A DNA stretch of 64,000 nt from Streptomyces sp. NBC_01260 (GCF_036226405.1 NZ_CP108464.1:5394001-5458000); one strand, 5' to 3'; shown: positions 16,171-24,863, counted from the stretch's first letter. Notes: a model not told the origin generated them from the letters alone. Numbers and translations are program-made.

Positions 16171-16874
16171 AGAAGTTGACCACGAACGACCCCCGCAACC
16201 TGATCGTCCTCGACATGGCCGGCACCACCGTCGCCGACGGCGGCCTCGTCGAGCAGGCCTTCGCCGCCGCGGCGGCACGCCTCGGTGTACGCCCCGGCTC
16301 CGCCGATCACGCCGAGAAGCTCGACTACGTGCGCGCCACCATGGGCGAGTCCAAGATCACCGTCTTCCGCCACCTCTTCGGCGAGGAATCCCTGGCCCAG
16401 CAGGCCAACGCCGCCTTCGAGGAGGCGTACGGGGAACTCGTCGACGCCGGCCGCATCGCGCCGGTCCCCGGCGCCCGTGAGGCCGTCGAGCGGCTCAGGG
16501 CCGAGGGCCGCACCGTGGTCCTGTCCACCGGGTTCGCCCGCACCACCCAGGACGCGATCCTCACCGCACTCGGCTGGCAGGACCTGGTCGAGCTGACCCT
16601 CTGCCCCGCCGACGCGGGCGGCCGCGGCCGCCCCTACCCGGACATGGTCCTCGCCGCGCTCCTGCGCACCGGCGCGGTGGACGACGTCCGCCGGATCGTC
16701 GTCGCGGGGGACACCTCGTACGACATGCTCAGCGGCGTACGCTCCGGGGCCGGGATCGTCGCGGGCGTCCTCACCGGCGCCCACGACAAGGACCGGCTCG
16801 TCCGCAGCGGCGCCACCCATGTGCTCGGCTCCGTCGCCGAACTGCCCGACCTGATCGCGCGGGCCGAGGCATGA
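16167..16874 (+). CDS. Phosphonatase-like HAD hydrolase
   Basis: A 235-residue HAD superfamily protein. The nucleophile motif is LIVLDMAGTTVADGG (Asp at about residue 14), the Thr/Ser motif is VVLSTGFAR, and the acidic motif IVVAGDTSYDMLSG closes the active site. DMAGTT in place of the common DxDGT is characteristic of phosphonoacetaldehyde hydrolase (PhnX) and its relatives. A Lys follows in the cap region (MGESKITVF); whether it forms the Schiff base used by PhnX is not certain. It probably hydrolyses the C-P bond of an aldehyde produced by the upstream oxidoreductase. A TTG at 16176 is an alternative start. Confidence 0.9.
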   Translation: MKKLTTNDPRNLIVLDMAGTTVADGGLVEQAFAAAAARLGVRPGSADHAEKLDYVRATMGESKITVFRHLFGEESLAQQANAAFEEAYGELVDAGRIAPVPGAREAVERLRAEGRTVVLSTGFARTTQDAILTALGWQDLVELTLCPADAGGRGRPYPDMVLAALLRTGAVDDVRRIVVAGDTSYDMLSGVRSGAGIVAGVLTGAHDKDRLVRSGATHVLGSVAELPDLIARAEA

Positions 16875-17956
16875 CGGGCGGGGCCGCGGCCGTCCGCAGC
16901 GGCATCAGGTTCGACCGGGTCAGCGTCGCGTACGGCGGGAACGTCGTCCTGGACGGGCTCGATCTCACCGTCGAACCCGGCGAGGTCATGGCCCTGCTCG
17001 GGCCCTCCGGATCGGGCAAGACGACCGCCCTGCGCGCCGTCGCCGGATTCGTCCGGCCCGCCTCCGGGCGGGTGTACATCGGCGACCGCGACGTCACCGC
17101 CCTGCCGCCGCACAAGCGCGGCATCGGCATGGTCGTCCAGAGCTACGCCCTCTTCCCGCACCTGCGGGTCCAGGACAACGTCGCCTTCGGCCTGAAGGCC
17201 CAGAAGGCCGACAGGGCCGAGATCCCGGGGCGGGTCGCCGAGGCACTCGAACTCGTCGGCATGGCCGCCTACGCCCGCCGCTACCCGCGCGAACTCTCCG
17301 GCGGCCAGCAGCAGCGCGTCGCCATCGCCCGCGCCCTCGCCATCCGCCCCGGCGTCCTGCTGCTCGACGAACCGCTCTCCGCGCTCGACGCCCAGCTGCG
17401 CTCCGGGATGCTCGCCGAACTGGCCCGGCTGCACCGGGAACTGCCCGACGTCTCCCTCCTGTACGTCACCCACGACCAGGTCGAGGCGCTGACCCTCGCC
17501 GACCGGATCGCCGTCATGGACCGGGCCCGGCTGCAGGACTGCGGCACCCCGCAGGAGCTGTACCGGCGCCCGCGCACGGAGTTCACCGCCTCGTTCGTCG
17601 GCAACGCCAACCTCCTCCCGGTCACCGTCGCCGAAGCCCCCGGCACGGTGGACTTCGCCGGGCACGCACTCGCCGTACCGACCGGCGAGGTGGCCGCAGG
17701 CGTCACCGCCACGCTCTGCGTCCGGCCGCATCTGGTCGGGCTCGGCGACGGTCCCAACGCACTGACCGGCACCATCGCCGAGGTCCAGTGGCGCGGCTCC
17801 ACCCACCGGCTGTACGTCGAAGTCGACGGGCACCGGATCAAGGCCGACCTGCGCGAACTGCGGGAGACGCCCGCGCTGGGGGACAGGGCCACGCTGCACT
17901 TCGCGGCGCAGGACGCGGTGCTGCTGCCCGCGGGAGCGGGGGCGTCCCGTGGCTAG
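16871..17956 (+). CDS. Phosphonate ABC transporter, ATP-binding protein
   Basis: A 361-residue ABC ATPase. Walker A is GPSGSGKTT (about residues 43-51), the signature is LSGGQQQR, Walker B is LLLDEPLSALD, and the switch His is in YVTHDQVEAL. The C-terminal part (about residues 240-350) is a TOBE domain like those of spermidine/iron/2-aminoethylphosphonate importers. It should power the two permeases encoded next. Its ATG overlaps the phosphonatase-like stop as ATGA, and its own 3' end overlaps the next gene by 8 bp, so the operon is tightly coupled. Confidence 0.93.
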   Translation: MTGGAAAVRSGIRFDRVSVAYGGNVVLDGLDLTVEPGEVMALLGPSGSGKTTALRAVAGFVRPASGRVYIGDRDVTALPPHKRGIGMVVQSYALFPHLRVQDNVAFGLKAQKADRAEIPGRVAEALELVGMAAYARRYPRELSGGQQQRVAIARALAIRPGVLLLDEPLSALDAQLRSGMLAELARLHRELPDVSLLYVTHDQVEALTLADRIAVMDRARLQDCGTPQELYRRPRTEFTASFVGNANLLPVTVAEAPGTVDFAGHALAVPTGEVAAGVTATLCVRPHLVGLGDGPNALTGTIAEVQWRGSTHRLYVEVDGHRIKADLRELRETPALGDRATLHFAAQDAVLLPAGAGASRG

Positions 17957-18839
17957 CGCCGTGACCGGGGATGTCCGGCCGGCCGCGTCCGGCAGCGGCA
18001 CCGTCCTCGAACGCCGGGCGCGCCGGAAGGGTCCGGCCTGGGCGCTGCCCCCGGTGGCCGTGCTCGCGGTCGTCTTCCTCTACCCGCTGCTCCTCGTCGT
18101 CCAGCAGTCCTTCAGCCCCGACGAGGGCGGTACCTCCTTCACTCCGTACACCGAGGTCTTCGCCTCCGCCTCCTTCCGCTCGGCGCTCACCACCACCGTG
18201 TGGCTCGCGGCCGGTGCGACGGCCGGATGCCTCGTCCTCGGCTTCGTCCTCGCCATGGCCATCGCCTTCGTACCGTTCCCCGGCGGCAAGGCCGTCGCCC
18301 GGTTCGTCGACGTCTTCCTCTCCTTCCCGTCCTTCCTGATCACGCTCGCCCTGCTGTTCGTCTACGGCAACGCCGGTATGGCCAACGGGCTCTGGACCGG
18401 GGTCACCGGCGCGGCCGACGGGCCCTTCCACTTCCTCACCACGCCCTGGGGCGTACTCCTCGCCGAGATCACCTACTTCACCCCGTTCGTGATGCGCCCG
18501 CTGCTCGCCGCCTTCTCCCAGCTCGACACCGCCCAGCTGGAAGTGGCGTCCTCACTGGGCGCCGGGCCGGTCCGGATCGTGCGGCAGGTGATCCTCCCCG
18601 AGGCGCTCCCGGCGCTCGCGGCGGGCGGCAGCCTCGTCCTGGTGATGTGCCTCAACGAGTTCGGCATCGTGCTGTTCACCGGCGCGAAAGGGGTCACCAC
18701 CCTGCCGATGCTCGTCTACAGCAAGGCGATCCTGGAGTCCGACTATCCGGCCGCCTGTGCCGTGGCCGTCGTCAACATCGTGATCTCCGTCGGCCTCTAC
18801 AGCCTGTACCGGATGGTGAGCCGCCGTGCTGGTGCATAG
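17949..18839 (+). CDS. Phosphonate ABC transporter permease 1
   Basis: A 296-residue membrane protein with six or seven helices and the inner-membrane permease EAA-type loop (LGAGPVRIVRQVILPEALPA). Helices such as WALPPVAVLAVVFLYPLLLV and ITLALLFVYGNAGMANGLW are clear. It belongs to the PotB/ThiP-like group used by 2-aminoethylphosphonate importers. The 8-bp overlap with the ATPase gene and 14-bp overlap with the second permease show it is part of one complex. Confidence 0.9.
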   Translation: MASAVTGDVRPAASGSGTVLERRARRKGPAWALPPVAVLAVVFLYPLLLVVQQSFSPDEGGTSFTPYTEVFASASFRSALTTTVWLAAGATAGCLVLGFVLAMAIAFVPFPGGKAVARFVDVFLSFPSFLITLALLFVYGNAGMANGLWTGVTGAADGPFHFLTTPWGVLLAEITYFTPFVMRPLLAAFSQLDTAQLEVASSLGAGPVRIVRQVILPEALPALAAGGSLVLVMCLNEFGIVLFTGAKGVTTLPMLVYSKAILESDYPAACAVAVVNIVISVGLYSLYRMVSRRAGA

Positions 18840-19623
18840 CCGTACCGGGAAGTGGGCCACCTGGGCCGTCTTCCTCCTGCTCTTCGTCCCGCTGTTCGCG
18901 GTGCCGCTGCTGGTCATCCTCGCCGCCTCGTTCTCCACGAACTGGTCCGGTGCGCTCCCCTCCGGGCCGACCCTGAAGCACTACGACGCGGCCACCGCCG
19001 GCGACTCCCTCCAGGCGCTCACCACCAGCCTGGTCACCGCCGTCACCGCCGGCCTGCTGGCGCTGGTCATCGGCTCCTGGGCAGCGCTCGCCGCCGCCTC
19101 GCTGGGGCGACGCGGCAAACGCTTCCTCGACGCGCTGTTCATGCTGCCGGTCGCCGTGCCGTCCGTCGTCGTCGGGCTCGCCGTGCTCGTCGCCTTCAGC
19201 CAACCGCCGGTACTGCTCAACGGAACGCGCTGGATCGTGATCCTCGCGCACACCGTTCTTGTCACGGCGTTTGCCTATACGTCGGTTTCGGCCGCGACAG
19301 TACGTCTTGACCCGATGTACGAACAGGCTGCCGCCAGCCTCGGCGCCCGGCCCGCGTACATCCTGTGGCGCATCAGACTGCCGCTCCTGCTTCCGTCGCT
19401 CACCGCGGCCGCGGGGCTCTGCTTCGCCCTCTCCATGGGCGAGCTGAGCGCCACGATGATGCTCTACCCGCCGGACTGGACACCCCTTCCGGTGCAGATC
19501 TTCGCGGCCACCGACCGCGGCTCGCTCTTCACCGGAGCCGCCGTCGCCGTGGTCCTGATGGCGGCGACGCTGCTCGTGCTGTTCGGGGTCTCCCGCATCC
19601 GCACCAGGGCTTCCTACCGCTGA
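18826..19623 (+). CDS. Phosphonate ABC transporter permease 2
   Basis: A 265-residue membrane protein with six helices and an EAA-type loop (LGARPAYILWRIRLPLLLPS). GTG 18826 is the likely start (a second GTG lies at 18832), inside the previous gene. It pairs with permease 1 to form the heterodimeric membrane channel. The binding-protein gene follows after a 72-bp gap with its own ribosome site. Confidence 0.9.
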   Translation: MLVHSRTGKWATWAVFLLLFVPLFAVPLLVILAASFSTNWSGALPSGPTLKHYDAATAGDSLQALTTSLVTAVTAGLLALVIGSWAALAAASLGRRGKRFLDALFMLPVAVPSVVVGLAVLVAFSQPPVLLNGTRWIVILAHTVLVTAFAYTSVSAATVRLDPMYEQAAASLGARPAYILWRIRLPLLLPSLTAAAGLCFALSMGELSATMMLYPPDWTPLPVQIFAATDRGSLFTGAAVAVVLMAATLLVLFGVSRIRTRASYR

Positions 19624-19695
19624 CCACCTCGCCCGCCCCGCCTCCCGTTTCGACTCAGGCCGGCATCCGGCCGACTTCCAGGAGATACGAACCCC

Positions 19696-20757
19696 ATGCA
19701 CAAGAACCACCTCAGGCCCATGGCCGCCGGTGCCGTCGCGCTCGCCCTCGCCGCCTCCCTCTCCGCCTGCGGCGGCTCCTCGGCCGCCTCCGACGAGAAG
19801 GTCGTCACCGTCTACAGCGCCGACGGCCTCAAGGGCGAGAACGGCGACGGCTGGTACGACAAGGTCTTCAAGGACTTCGAGAAGAAGACCGGCATCAAGG
19901 TCGAGTACGTGGAGGGCGGCTCCGGCGAGATGGTGCAGCGCGCCGTCCGCGAGAAGACCAACACCCAGGCCGACGTACTGGTCACCCTCCCGCCGTTCAT
20001 CCAGCAGGCCGACTCCAAGGGCCTCCTCCAGGCGTACGAACCGGCCGGCTCCGACCAGGTGGGGAGCGCCGACAAGGCGTCCGACGCCAAGTGGACCTCG
20101 GTCGTCAACAACTACTTCGGCTTCATCCACAACACGAAGGAGCTGAAGACCCCGCCCGCCACCTGGGAGGAACTGCTCGACGGGAAGTACAAGGAGAAGA
20201 TCCAGTACTCCACCCCCGGGGTCGCCGGTGACGGCACGGCCGTGCTGATCAAGGCCATGCACGACTTCGGCGGCGAGGAGCCGGCGATGGCGTACCTGAA
20301 GAAGCTCCAGGCCAACAACGTCGGCCCGTCCGCCTCCACCGGCAAGCTCGCGCCCAAGGTCGACAAGGGTGAACTCCTCGCCGCCAACGGGGACGTCCAG
20401 ATGAACTACGCGCAGTCCAAGGACATGCCGAACCTCGGCATCTGGTTCCCCGCGAAGGCCGGCTCCAAGCCCACCACCTTCGCGCTGCCGTACGCGGCCG
20501 GCCTGGTCACCAAGGCCCCGCACAGCGCCAACGGCAAGAAGCTGCTCGACTTCATGCTCGCCGAGCAGGCCCAGAAGGACGTCAGCGCGGTCGGCGGCGG
20601 CTTCCCGGCCCGCAAGGACATCGAGGCGACCGACGCCAACGCCCTCGCGCTGACGAAGCTGATGGACGGGGTCGAGGTCTTCGAGCCGGACTGGTCGGAC
20701 ATCGCGGCCCACCTCGACTCGTACGTGGACGCCTGGAAGTCGGCAACCGGCAGCTGA
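19696..20757 (+). CDS. Phosphonate ABC transporter substrate-binding lipoprotein
   Basis: A 353-residue exported lipoprotein: signal peptide with lipobox LSAC (Cys about residue 26), then a type II periplasmic-binding fold beginning KVVTVYSADGLKGENGDGWY. It resembles the iron/2-aminoethylphosphonate-binding family, with the segments FEKKTGIKVEYVEGGSGEMV and QYSTPGVAGDGTAVLIKAM at the ligand cleft. It should deliver an organophosphonate to the two permeases. The ribosome site AGGAGA lies 12 bases before the ATG. Confidence 0.92.
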   Translation: MHKNHLRPMAAGAVALALAASLSACGGSSAASDEKVVTVYSADGLKGENGDGWYDKVFKDFEKKTGIKVEYVEGGSGEMVQRAVREKTNTQADVLVTLPPFIQQADSKGLLQAYEPAGSDQVGSADKASDAKWTSVVNNYFGFIHNTKELKTPPATWEELLDGKYKEKIQYSTPGVAGDGTAVLIKAMHDFGGEEPAMAYLKKLQANNVGPSASTGKLAPKVDKGELLAANGDVQMNYAQSKDMPNLGIWFPAKAGSKPTTFALPYAAGLVTKAPHSANGKKLLDFMLAEQAQKDVSAVGGGFPARKDIEATDANALALTKLMDGVEVFEPDWSDIAAHLDSYVDAWKSATGS

Positions 20758-20778
20758 CCGTTGCCGGACGATTCACCT

Positions 20779-20796
20779 CGGAGGTCTGGACCTCCG
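20779..20796. promoter_or_regulatory. Inverted repeat after the phosphonate importer operon
   Basis: Arms CGGAGGTC and GACCTCCG separated by TG, located about 20 bp after the binding-protein stop. The 2-base spacer suits a protein-binding palindrome better than a hairpin; a termination role is possible. Confidence 0.45.
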
Positions 20797-20814
20797 GCGG
20801 ATTGTCGCGAAAAG

Positions 20815-20830
20815 ATAACGGGTCTAGTCC
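20815..20830. promoter_or_regulatory. Second GGTCTAG operator box
   Basis: GATAACGGGTCTAGTCC repeats the box found at 14954-14970 and lies about 77 bp before the phosphodiesterase start, almost the same distance as before the oxidoreductase. Shared control by the local GntR regulator is inferred. Confidence 0.65.
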
Positions 20831-20833
20831 CAC

Positions 20834-20867
20834 GTTCAACTCTCCGCCCTCCGGCGGGGAGTTGAAC
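20834..20867. promoter_or_regulatory. 15-bp-stem hairpin in the leader of the secreted phosphodiesterase
   Basis: GTTCAACTCTCCGCC and GGCGGGGAGTTGAAC form a 15-bp stem with one mismatch around the loop CTCC. It sits between the operator box and the GTG at 20907, so the transcript would carry it in its 5' leader, as an attenuator or stability element. Confidence 0.6.
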
Positions 20868-20906
20868 GCGTTCCCCGTGTGCCCCACCACTCCTACGGAG
20901 GATCCC

Positions 20907-22406
20907 GTGACCTCAGGCCTGACCCGCCGCACTCTCCTCATGAGCGCGGCCGCCCTCGCCGCCGCAGGACCGCTCGCCGCCGCCGGCACCGCCCGTGCCG
21001 CTGCCGCCCGTACCCCCAAGGTCCTGGTCATCGGCCTGGACGGCGCCCTGCTGAACAGAATCAAGGACGCGGACGCACCCCACCTCGACGCGTTGATGGC
21101 GGCCGGACTCACCTCTGTCAGCCCGCTCTACGCCGACCCGATGGCCCCCACCCTGTCCGGCCCCGGCTGGTCCACGATCATCACCGGCGTCTGGCCCGAC
21201 AAGCACCAGGTCAAGGACAACGCCTTCACCGGCAACGCCTTCGCGCGGTACCCCGACTTCCTCACCCGGATCGAGACGGCGAAGCCCTCGCTCTCGACGT
21301 ACGCCGTGGCCTCCTGGAATCCGGTCACCGACACGATCTTCTCCGCGAAGGTCGACACCCGGGTCTCCACCCCGGACGCCGAGTACGACACCGGCACCAC
21401 GACCAGGGCCGCCGCCGAACTGGCCGGCGGCAGCCGGGACGCGGTCTTCGTCCACCTCGACAACGTCGACCACGCGGGCCACAGCCATGGCGCCGCGAGC
21501 TCCCAGTACCTGGACGCGATCCACGGCGTCGACACCCAGGTCGGCCAACTGGTCGCGGCGGTGAAGGGCCGGGCCACGTACGGCTCCGAGGACTGGCTCA
21601 TCATGATCACCGCCGACCACGGGCACACCGACGCCGGCGGCCACGGCGGCTCCAGCGCGGCCGAGCGGCAGACCTTCCTCATCGCGAGCGGTGGCGCGAT
21701 CACCGCGGGCTCGACCCGGTACGACATCAAGATGCCGGACGTCGCGGTCTCCGCCCTCGCCCACCTCGGCATAGCCGTCGACCCGGCCTGGGGCCTGGAC
21801 GGGCGCCCGCTCCAGCAGCCCGTCCCGGACGCCTTCGACGCGCTGCGCCCGCAGTTGCTCACCCGGGCCGACGAGACCGGGATCGGCGGCGCGGTCGTCG
21901 GCTTCACCCACACCCCGCCCGCCGGGTGGCGTGTCGACAACAGCGCGATGGGCACCGGCGGCGTCACCGAATGGCGCGGCTGGACCTTCACCACCGACGA
22001 GTTCTGGACCTCCGCCGAGCGCGGCCAGTGGCGCGAGACCAACGTCCGGGCCCGGAACGTCTTCGCGGTCGCCGACGGCGACGAATGGATGGACAAGAGC
22101 TACGCCGGCACCTTCGACTCCACTCTGATCAGCCCCGCCTGGCCGGTCACCGGCGGCCGTACCGCCACCCTCGCCTACACCACCCACTACCGCCAGGAGG
22201 CCCCGCAGAAGGGCGAGGTCCTCGTCTCCTACGACGGCGGCGTGCCCGTACCCGTGAAGACGTACACCTCGGACACCGTCTCGAAGACCGAATCGCTCAC
22301 CCTCCAGGTCCCGGCCGGAGCCACCACCGCCCAGGTCCGGTTCCGGTACACAGGGGGCAACAACTGGTTCTGGGTGGTCGACGGCGTGAGGATCACTTCC
22401 GGCTGA
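20907..22406 (+). CDS. Secreted alkaline phosphatase / type I phosphodiesterase family protein
   Basis: A 499-residue exported enzyme. The N-terminus LTRRTLLMSAAALAAAGPLA is a twin-arginine signal. The nucleotide-pyrophosphatase fold begins KVLVIGLDGALL (metal Asp), with the nucleophile Thr expected in GPGWSTIITGVWPDKHQV and metal ligands in HLDNVDHAGHSHG and MITADHGHTDAGGHGG. A C-terminal beta domain (about residues 330-499) may bind polymer. It probably releases phosphate or a phosphonate from an extracellular ester. GTG 20907 follows ACGGAGG; the longer frame to 20802 spans the hairpin. The shared operator ties it to the importer. Confidence 0.9.
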   Translation: MTSGLTRRTLLMSAAALAAAGPLAAAGTARAAAARTPKVLVIGLDGALLNRIKDADAPHLDALMAAGLTSVSPLYADPMAPTLSGPGWSTIITGVWPDKHQVKDNAFTGNAFARYPDFLTRIETAKPSLSTYAVASWNPVTDTIFSAKVDTRVSTPDAEYDTGTTTRAAAELAGGSRDAVFVHLDNVDHAGHSHGAASSQYLDAIHGVDTQVGQLVAAVKGRATYGSEDWLIMITADHGHTDAGGHGGSSAAERQTFLIASGGAITAGSTRYDIKMPDVAVSALAHLGIAVDPAWGLDGRPLQQPVPDAFDALRPQLLTRADETGIGGAVVGFTHTPPAGWRVDNSAMGTGGVTEWRGWTFTTDEFWTSAERGQWRETNVRARNVFAVADGDEWMDKSYAGTFDSTLISPAWPVTGGRTATLAYTTHYRQEAPQKGEVLVSYDGGVPVPVKTYTSDTVSKTESLTLQVPAGATTAQVRFRYTGGNNWFWVVDGVRITSG

Positions 22407-22468
22407 TCCGACACCATGGTCAGGTGCCGGTGATCGGGCAGTACTCGCCGGTCGAACGGGCAGCCTCG

Positions 22469-22628
22469 GAGGGTCCGGCAGTTGGGGGGCGGCGTCGCGG
22501 GGCTCGGCACGTACACCTGCGGCGTTGTCGTCAATCACCATGGCTCCGCCATGGCTCAGTCCTCCGCCTTGCAGTTGCCCGCACCGAGCCCCGCTCCCTC
22601 TTCCACCTCCCCAACTGCCGGACCCTCT
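22469..22628. mobile_element. 160-bp MITE-like palindromic element
   Basis: Perfect 19-bp terminal inverted repeats, GAGGGTCCGGCAGTTGGGG at 22469-22487 and its complement at 22610-22628, bound a sequence whose interior is also self-complementary (GCGGGGCTCGG near 22497 against CCGAGCCCCGC near 22585). No coding capacity is present. This is the form of a miniature inverted-repeat element; no clear target-site duplication is seen. It fills most of the 302-bp gap between the phosphodiesterase and NagD-like genes. Confidence 0.75.
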
Positions 22629-22708
22629 AAAATCGGGTACGCCGGCGCTGCACAACGCGGTGCCGCCGGCGTTCCCGCACCCGGCGTACGGCACATCAGG
22701 AGTCCCGC

Positions 22709-23497
22709 ATGGCAGAGCGCAAGCCGATCTCGTCCTGGCTCACCGACATGGACGGAGTCCTCATCCACGAGGGGACCCCGATCCCCGGTGCCGATGCCTT
22801 CATCAAGCGGCTGCGGGAGTCGGGGCTGCCCTTCCTGGTCCTCACGAACAACTCGATCTACACCGCGCGCGACCTGCACGCCCGGCTCAAGCGGATGGGC
22901 CTCGACGTGCCCGTCGAGAACATCTGGACCTCCGCGCTCGCCACCGCCCAGTTCCTGGACGACCAGCGGCCCGGCGGCACGGCGTACGTCATCGGCGAGG
23001 CCGGGCTGACCACCGCACTGCACGACATCGGCTACGTCCTCACCGACCACGAGCCCGACTACGTCGTACTCGGGGAGACCCGCACCTACTCCTTCGAGGC
23101 GCTCACCAAGGCGATCCGGCTGATCAACGGCGGTGCCCGCTTCATCTGCACCAACCCGGACGAGACCGGCCCGTCCGCCGAGGGCCCGCTGCCCGCGACC
23201 GGGTCCGTCGCCGCCCTCATCACCAAGGCCACCGGCAGGGCCCCGTACTTCGCGGGCAAGCCCAACCCGCTGATGATGCGCACCGGGCTCAACGCGATCG
23301 GCGCCCACTCCGAGTCCAGCGCCATGATCGGCGACCGGATGGACACCGACGTGCTGGCCGGTCTGGAGGCGGGCATGCAGACGTTCCTGGTGCTCACCGG
23401 GCTCACCACGGTGGCGGACATCGACAAGTACCCGTTCCGGCCGTCCACGGTCGTCGACTCCATCGCGGACCTCGTGAGCCTCGTCGACCTGGGCTGA
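22709..23497 (+). CDS. NagD-like HAD-IIA family phosphatase
   Basis: A 262-residue HAD hydrolase of the NagD subfamily. The nucleophile motif is WLTDMDGVLIHEG, motif II is FLVLTNNSIYTARDL, the catalytic Lys is in YFAGKPNPLMMR, and the acidic motif is AMIGDRMDTDVLAGLEAGM. Family members dephosphorylate sugar or nucleotide monophosphates and glycerol phosphate. A ribosome site AGGAG precedes ATG 22709. It is transcribed alone and is followed by a strong hairpin terminator. Confidence 0.93.
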   Translation: MAERKPISSWLTDMDGVLIHEGTPIPGADAFIKRLRESGLPFLVLTNNSIYTARDLHARLKRMGLDVPVENIWTSALATAQFLDDQRPGGTAYVIGEAGLTTALHDIGYVLTDHEPDYVVLGETRTYSFEALTKAIRLINGGARFICTNPDETGPSAEGPLPATGSVAALITKATGRAPYFAGKPNPLMMRTGLNAIGAHSESSAMIGDRMDTDVLAGLEAGMQTFLVLTGLTTVADIDKYPFRPSTVVDSIADLVSLVDLG

Positions 23498-23505
23498 TGG
23501 CCGTC

Positions 23506-23546
23506 GGGGGCGGGGGAGCGTGCGCGCCGCGTACGCTCCCCCCCCC
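23506..23546 (+). terminator. Hairpin terminator after the NagD-like gene
   Basis: GGGGGAGCGT (23512-23521) pairs perfectly with ACGCTCCCCC (23533-23542), immediately after the stop at 23497, and flanking G and C runs lengthen the stem. Confidence 0.7.
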
Positions 23547-23626
23547 GCACTCCACCGGCCCAGTGCCGGGACCCTGCGGATGCGGAAAGCCGCCGCACGC
23601 GTGAACCTTCCATAAGGAGGTTCACG

Positions 23627-24187
23627 ATGCGTTCAATACCCCTCACGTTCTGTGCCGTCGCGGTGGCTGCGGCGACCCTGATGCCCGCTTCTGTCGCTCT
23701 GGCCGATTCCGTTCGGGACGGCCAGGACTCGCGGTCCCGGGCCACCCTCTCGGTCTCCCCGTCCTCCATCGCCCCGGGCGGTGAAGTCGACCTGGAGATC
23801 GACGGCTGCAAGGGCAAGGAAGCCAAGGGGAGCTCCGACGCCTTCGTCTCCGAGGCGCGCTTCTCGCCCGGTGACGACAAGGCGCTCTTCGCCAAGGCCC
23901 GGATCCGCTCCGATGCCGAGGCCGGCGACTACGACGTCCAGGTGATGTGCAAGGACGACAAGAACACCAAGGCGTCCGCCGTCGTGACCGTCGTCCACCG
24001 CGACCGGCCCATGCCGGTCGCCCCGGTCCGTGCGGGCGGCGGCGGCACCGCCGTACTCGCCGACCAGGCCGCCCATCAGGAGGGCCCCGGCACCGTCCAC
24101 GCGCTGATCGGCCTCGCCCTGGCCGCCGTCGCCGCCGTCGCGGTCGCCCTCCGCAGCGTGCGCCGCCGCCGTCCGGTCATCGACTGA
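23627..24187 (+). CDS. Secreted membrane-anchored protein of unknown function
   Basis: A 186-residue protein with a clear signal peptide (FCAVAVAAATLMPASVALA, cleavage about residue 27), a beta-rich domain (ATLSVSPSSIAPGGEVDLEI to VVTVVHR, with two cysteines that could form a disulfide), a short linker, and a C-terminal helix (VHALIGLALAAVAAVAVAL) with a basic tail RSVRRRR. That tail resembles a sorting signal but no LPxTG-type motif is evident before it. The strong ribosome site AAGGAGG precedes ATG 23627. The class F sortase gene starts one base after its stop, so the two probably work together. Confidence 0.85.
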   Translation: MRSIPLTFCAVAVAAATLMPASVALADSVRDGQDSRSRATLSVSPSSIAPGGEVDLEIDGCKGKEAKGSSDAFVSEARFSPGDDKALFAKARIRSDAEAGDYDVQVMCKDDKNTKASAVVTVVHRDRPMPVAPVRAGGGGTAVLADQAAHQEGPGTVHALIGLALAAVAAVAVALRSVRRRRPVID

Positions 24188-24188
24188 C

Positions 24189-24863
24189 ATGTCCTCCTCG
24201 AACCGCTCGACGGGGCACGGCAGGCTGCTCGCCGGAGTGGCCTGGGCCGTCATCCTGCTGGGCCTGTGGCTCTGGGGCCGCGGCATCACCGACGGCTCCG
24301 GCATCGGCTCCGCGCCGACCACCGGGGACGTCGCCGCGGTCGGACGCCCCCTCGGCGTACCGCTGCCCCCGGCACACGATCCGATCAAGGGCGTGATGCC
24401 GCGGAGCGTCGGGATTCCGTCGATCGGCGTCGAGGCCCCCGTCGTGCCCCGGGGCCTGGACAAGGACGGGGCGATCACACCGCCGTCCTTCGACACGCCC
24501 CAGACGGTCGGCTGGTACGGCGACGGCACCGAGCCCGGCGCCAGGGGACCGGCGCTGTTCGTCGGCCATGTCGACACCGAGACCAAACCGGCCGTCTTCT
24601 ACGGGCTCAGTGCCGCCCGGCCCGGCGCCAAGGTCGAGGTGACCCGGACCGACGGCACGATCGCCGAGTTCACCATCGACGACGTCCAGGTCTTCACCCG
24701 GGCTCGCTTCAACGCCCGGAAGGCGTACGGCCCCCGCAAGGACGGCCGGGCGGAACTTCGGCTGATCACCTGCGGCGGTACGTACGACCGCGCCTCGCAC
24801 TCGTACACCGCGAACGTGGTCGTCTCGGCGTACCTGACCGGCGAGAAGCCGGCCGGCGCCTGA
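24189..24863 (+). CDS. Class F sortase
   Basis: A 224-residue protein with an N-terminal membrane anchor (LLAGVAWAVILLGLWLWG) and a sortase domain beginning RSVGIPSIGVEAPVV. Catalytic residues are His in FVGHVDT, Cys in LITCGGTYD and an Arg downstream (YDRASHSYTANVVV). Class F enzymes are typical of actinobacteria and their substrates are poorly known. Encoded one base after the secreted protein gene. With the class E enzyme at 3853-4647, the window has two different sortases. Confidence 0.92.
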   Translation: MSSSNRSTGHGRLLAGVAWAVILLGLWLWGRGITDGSGIGSAPTTGDVAAVGRPLGVPLPPAHDPIKGVMPRSVGIPSIGVEAPVVPRGLDKDGAITPPSFDTPQTVGWYGDGTEPGARGPALFVGHVDTETKPAVFYGLSAARPGAKVEVTRTDGTIAEFTIDDVQVFTRARFNARKAYGPRKDGRAELRLITCGGTYDRASHSYTANVVVSAYLTGEKPAGA

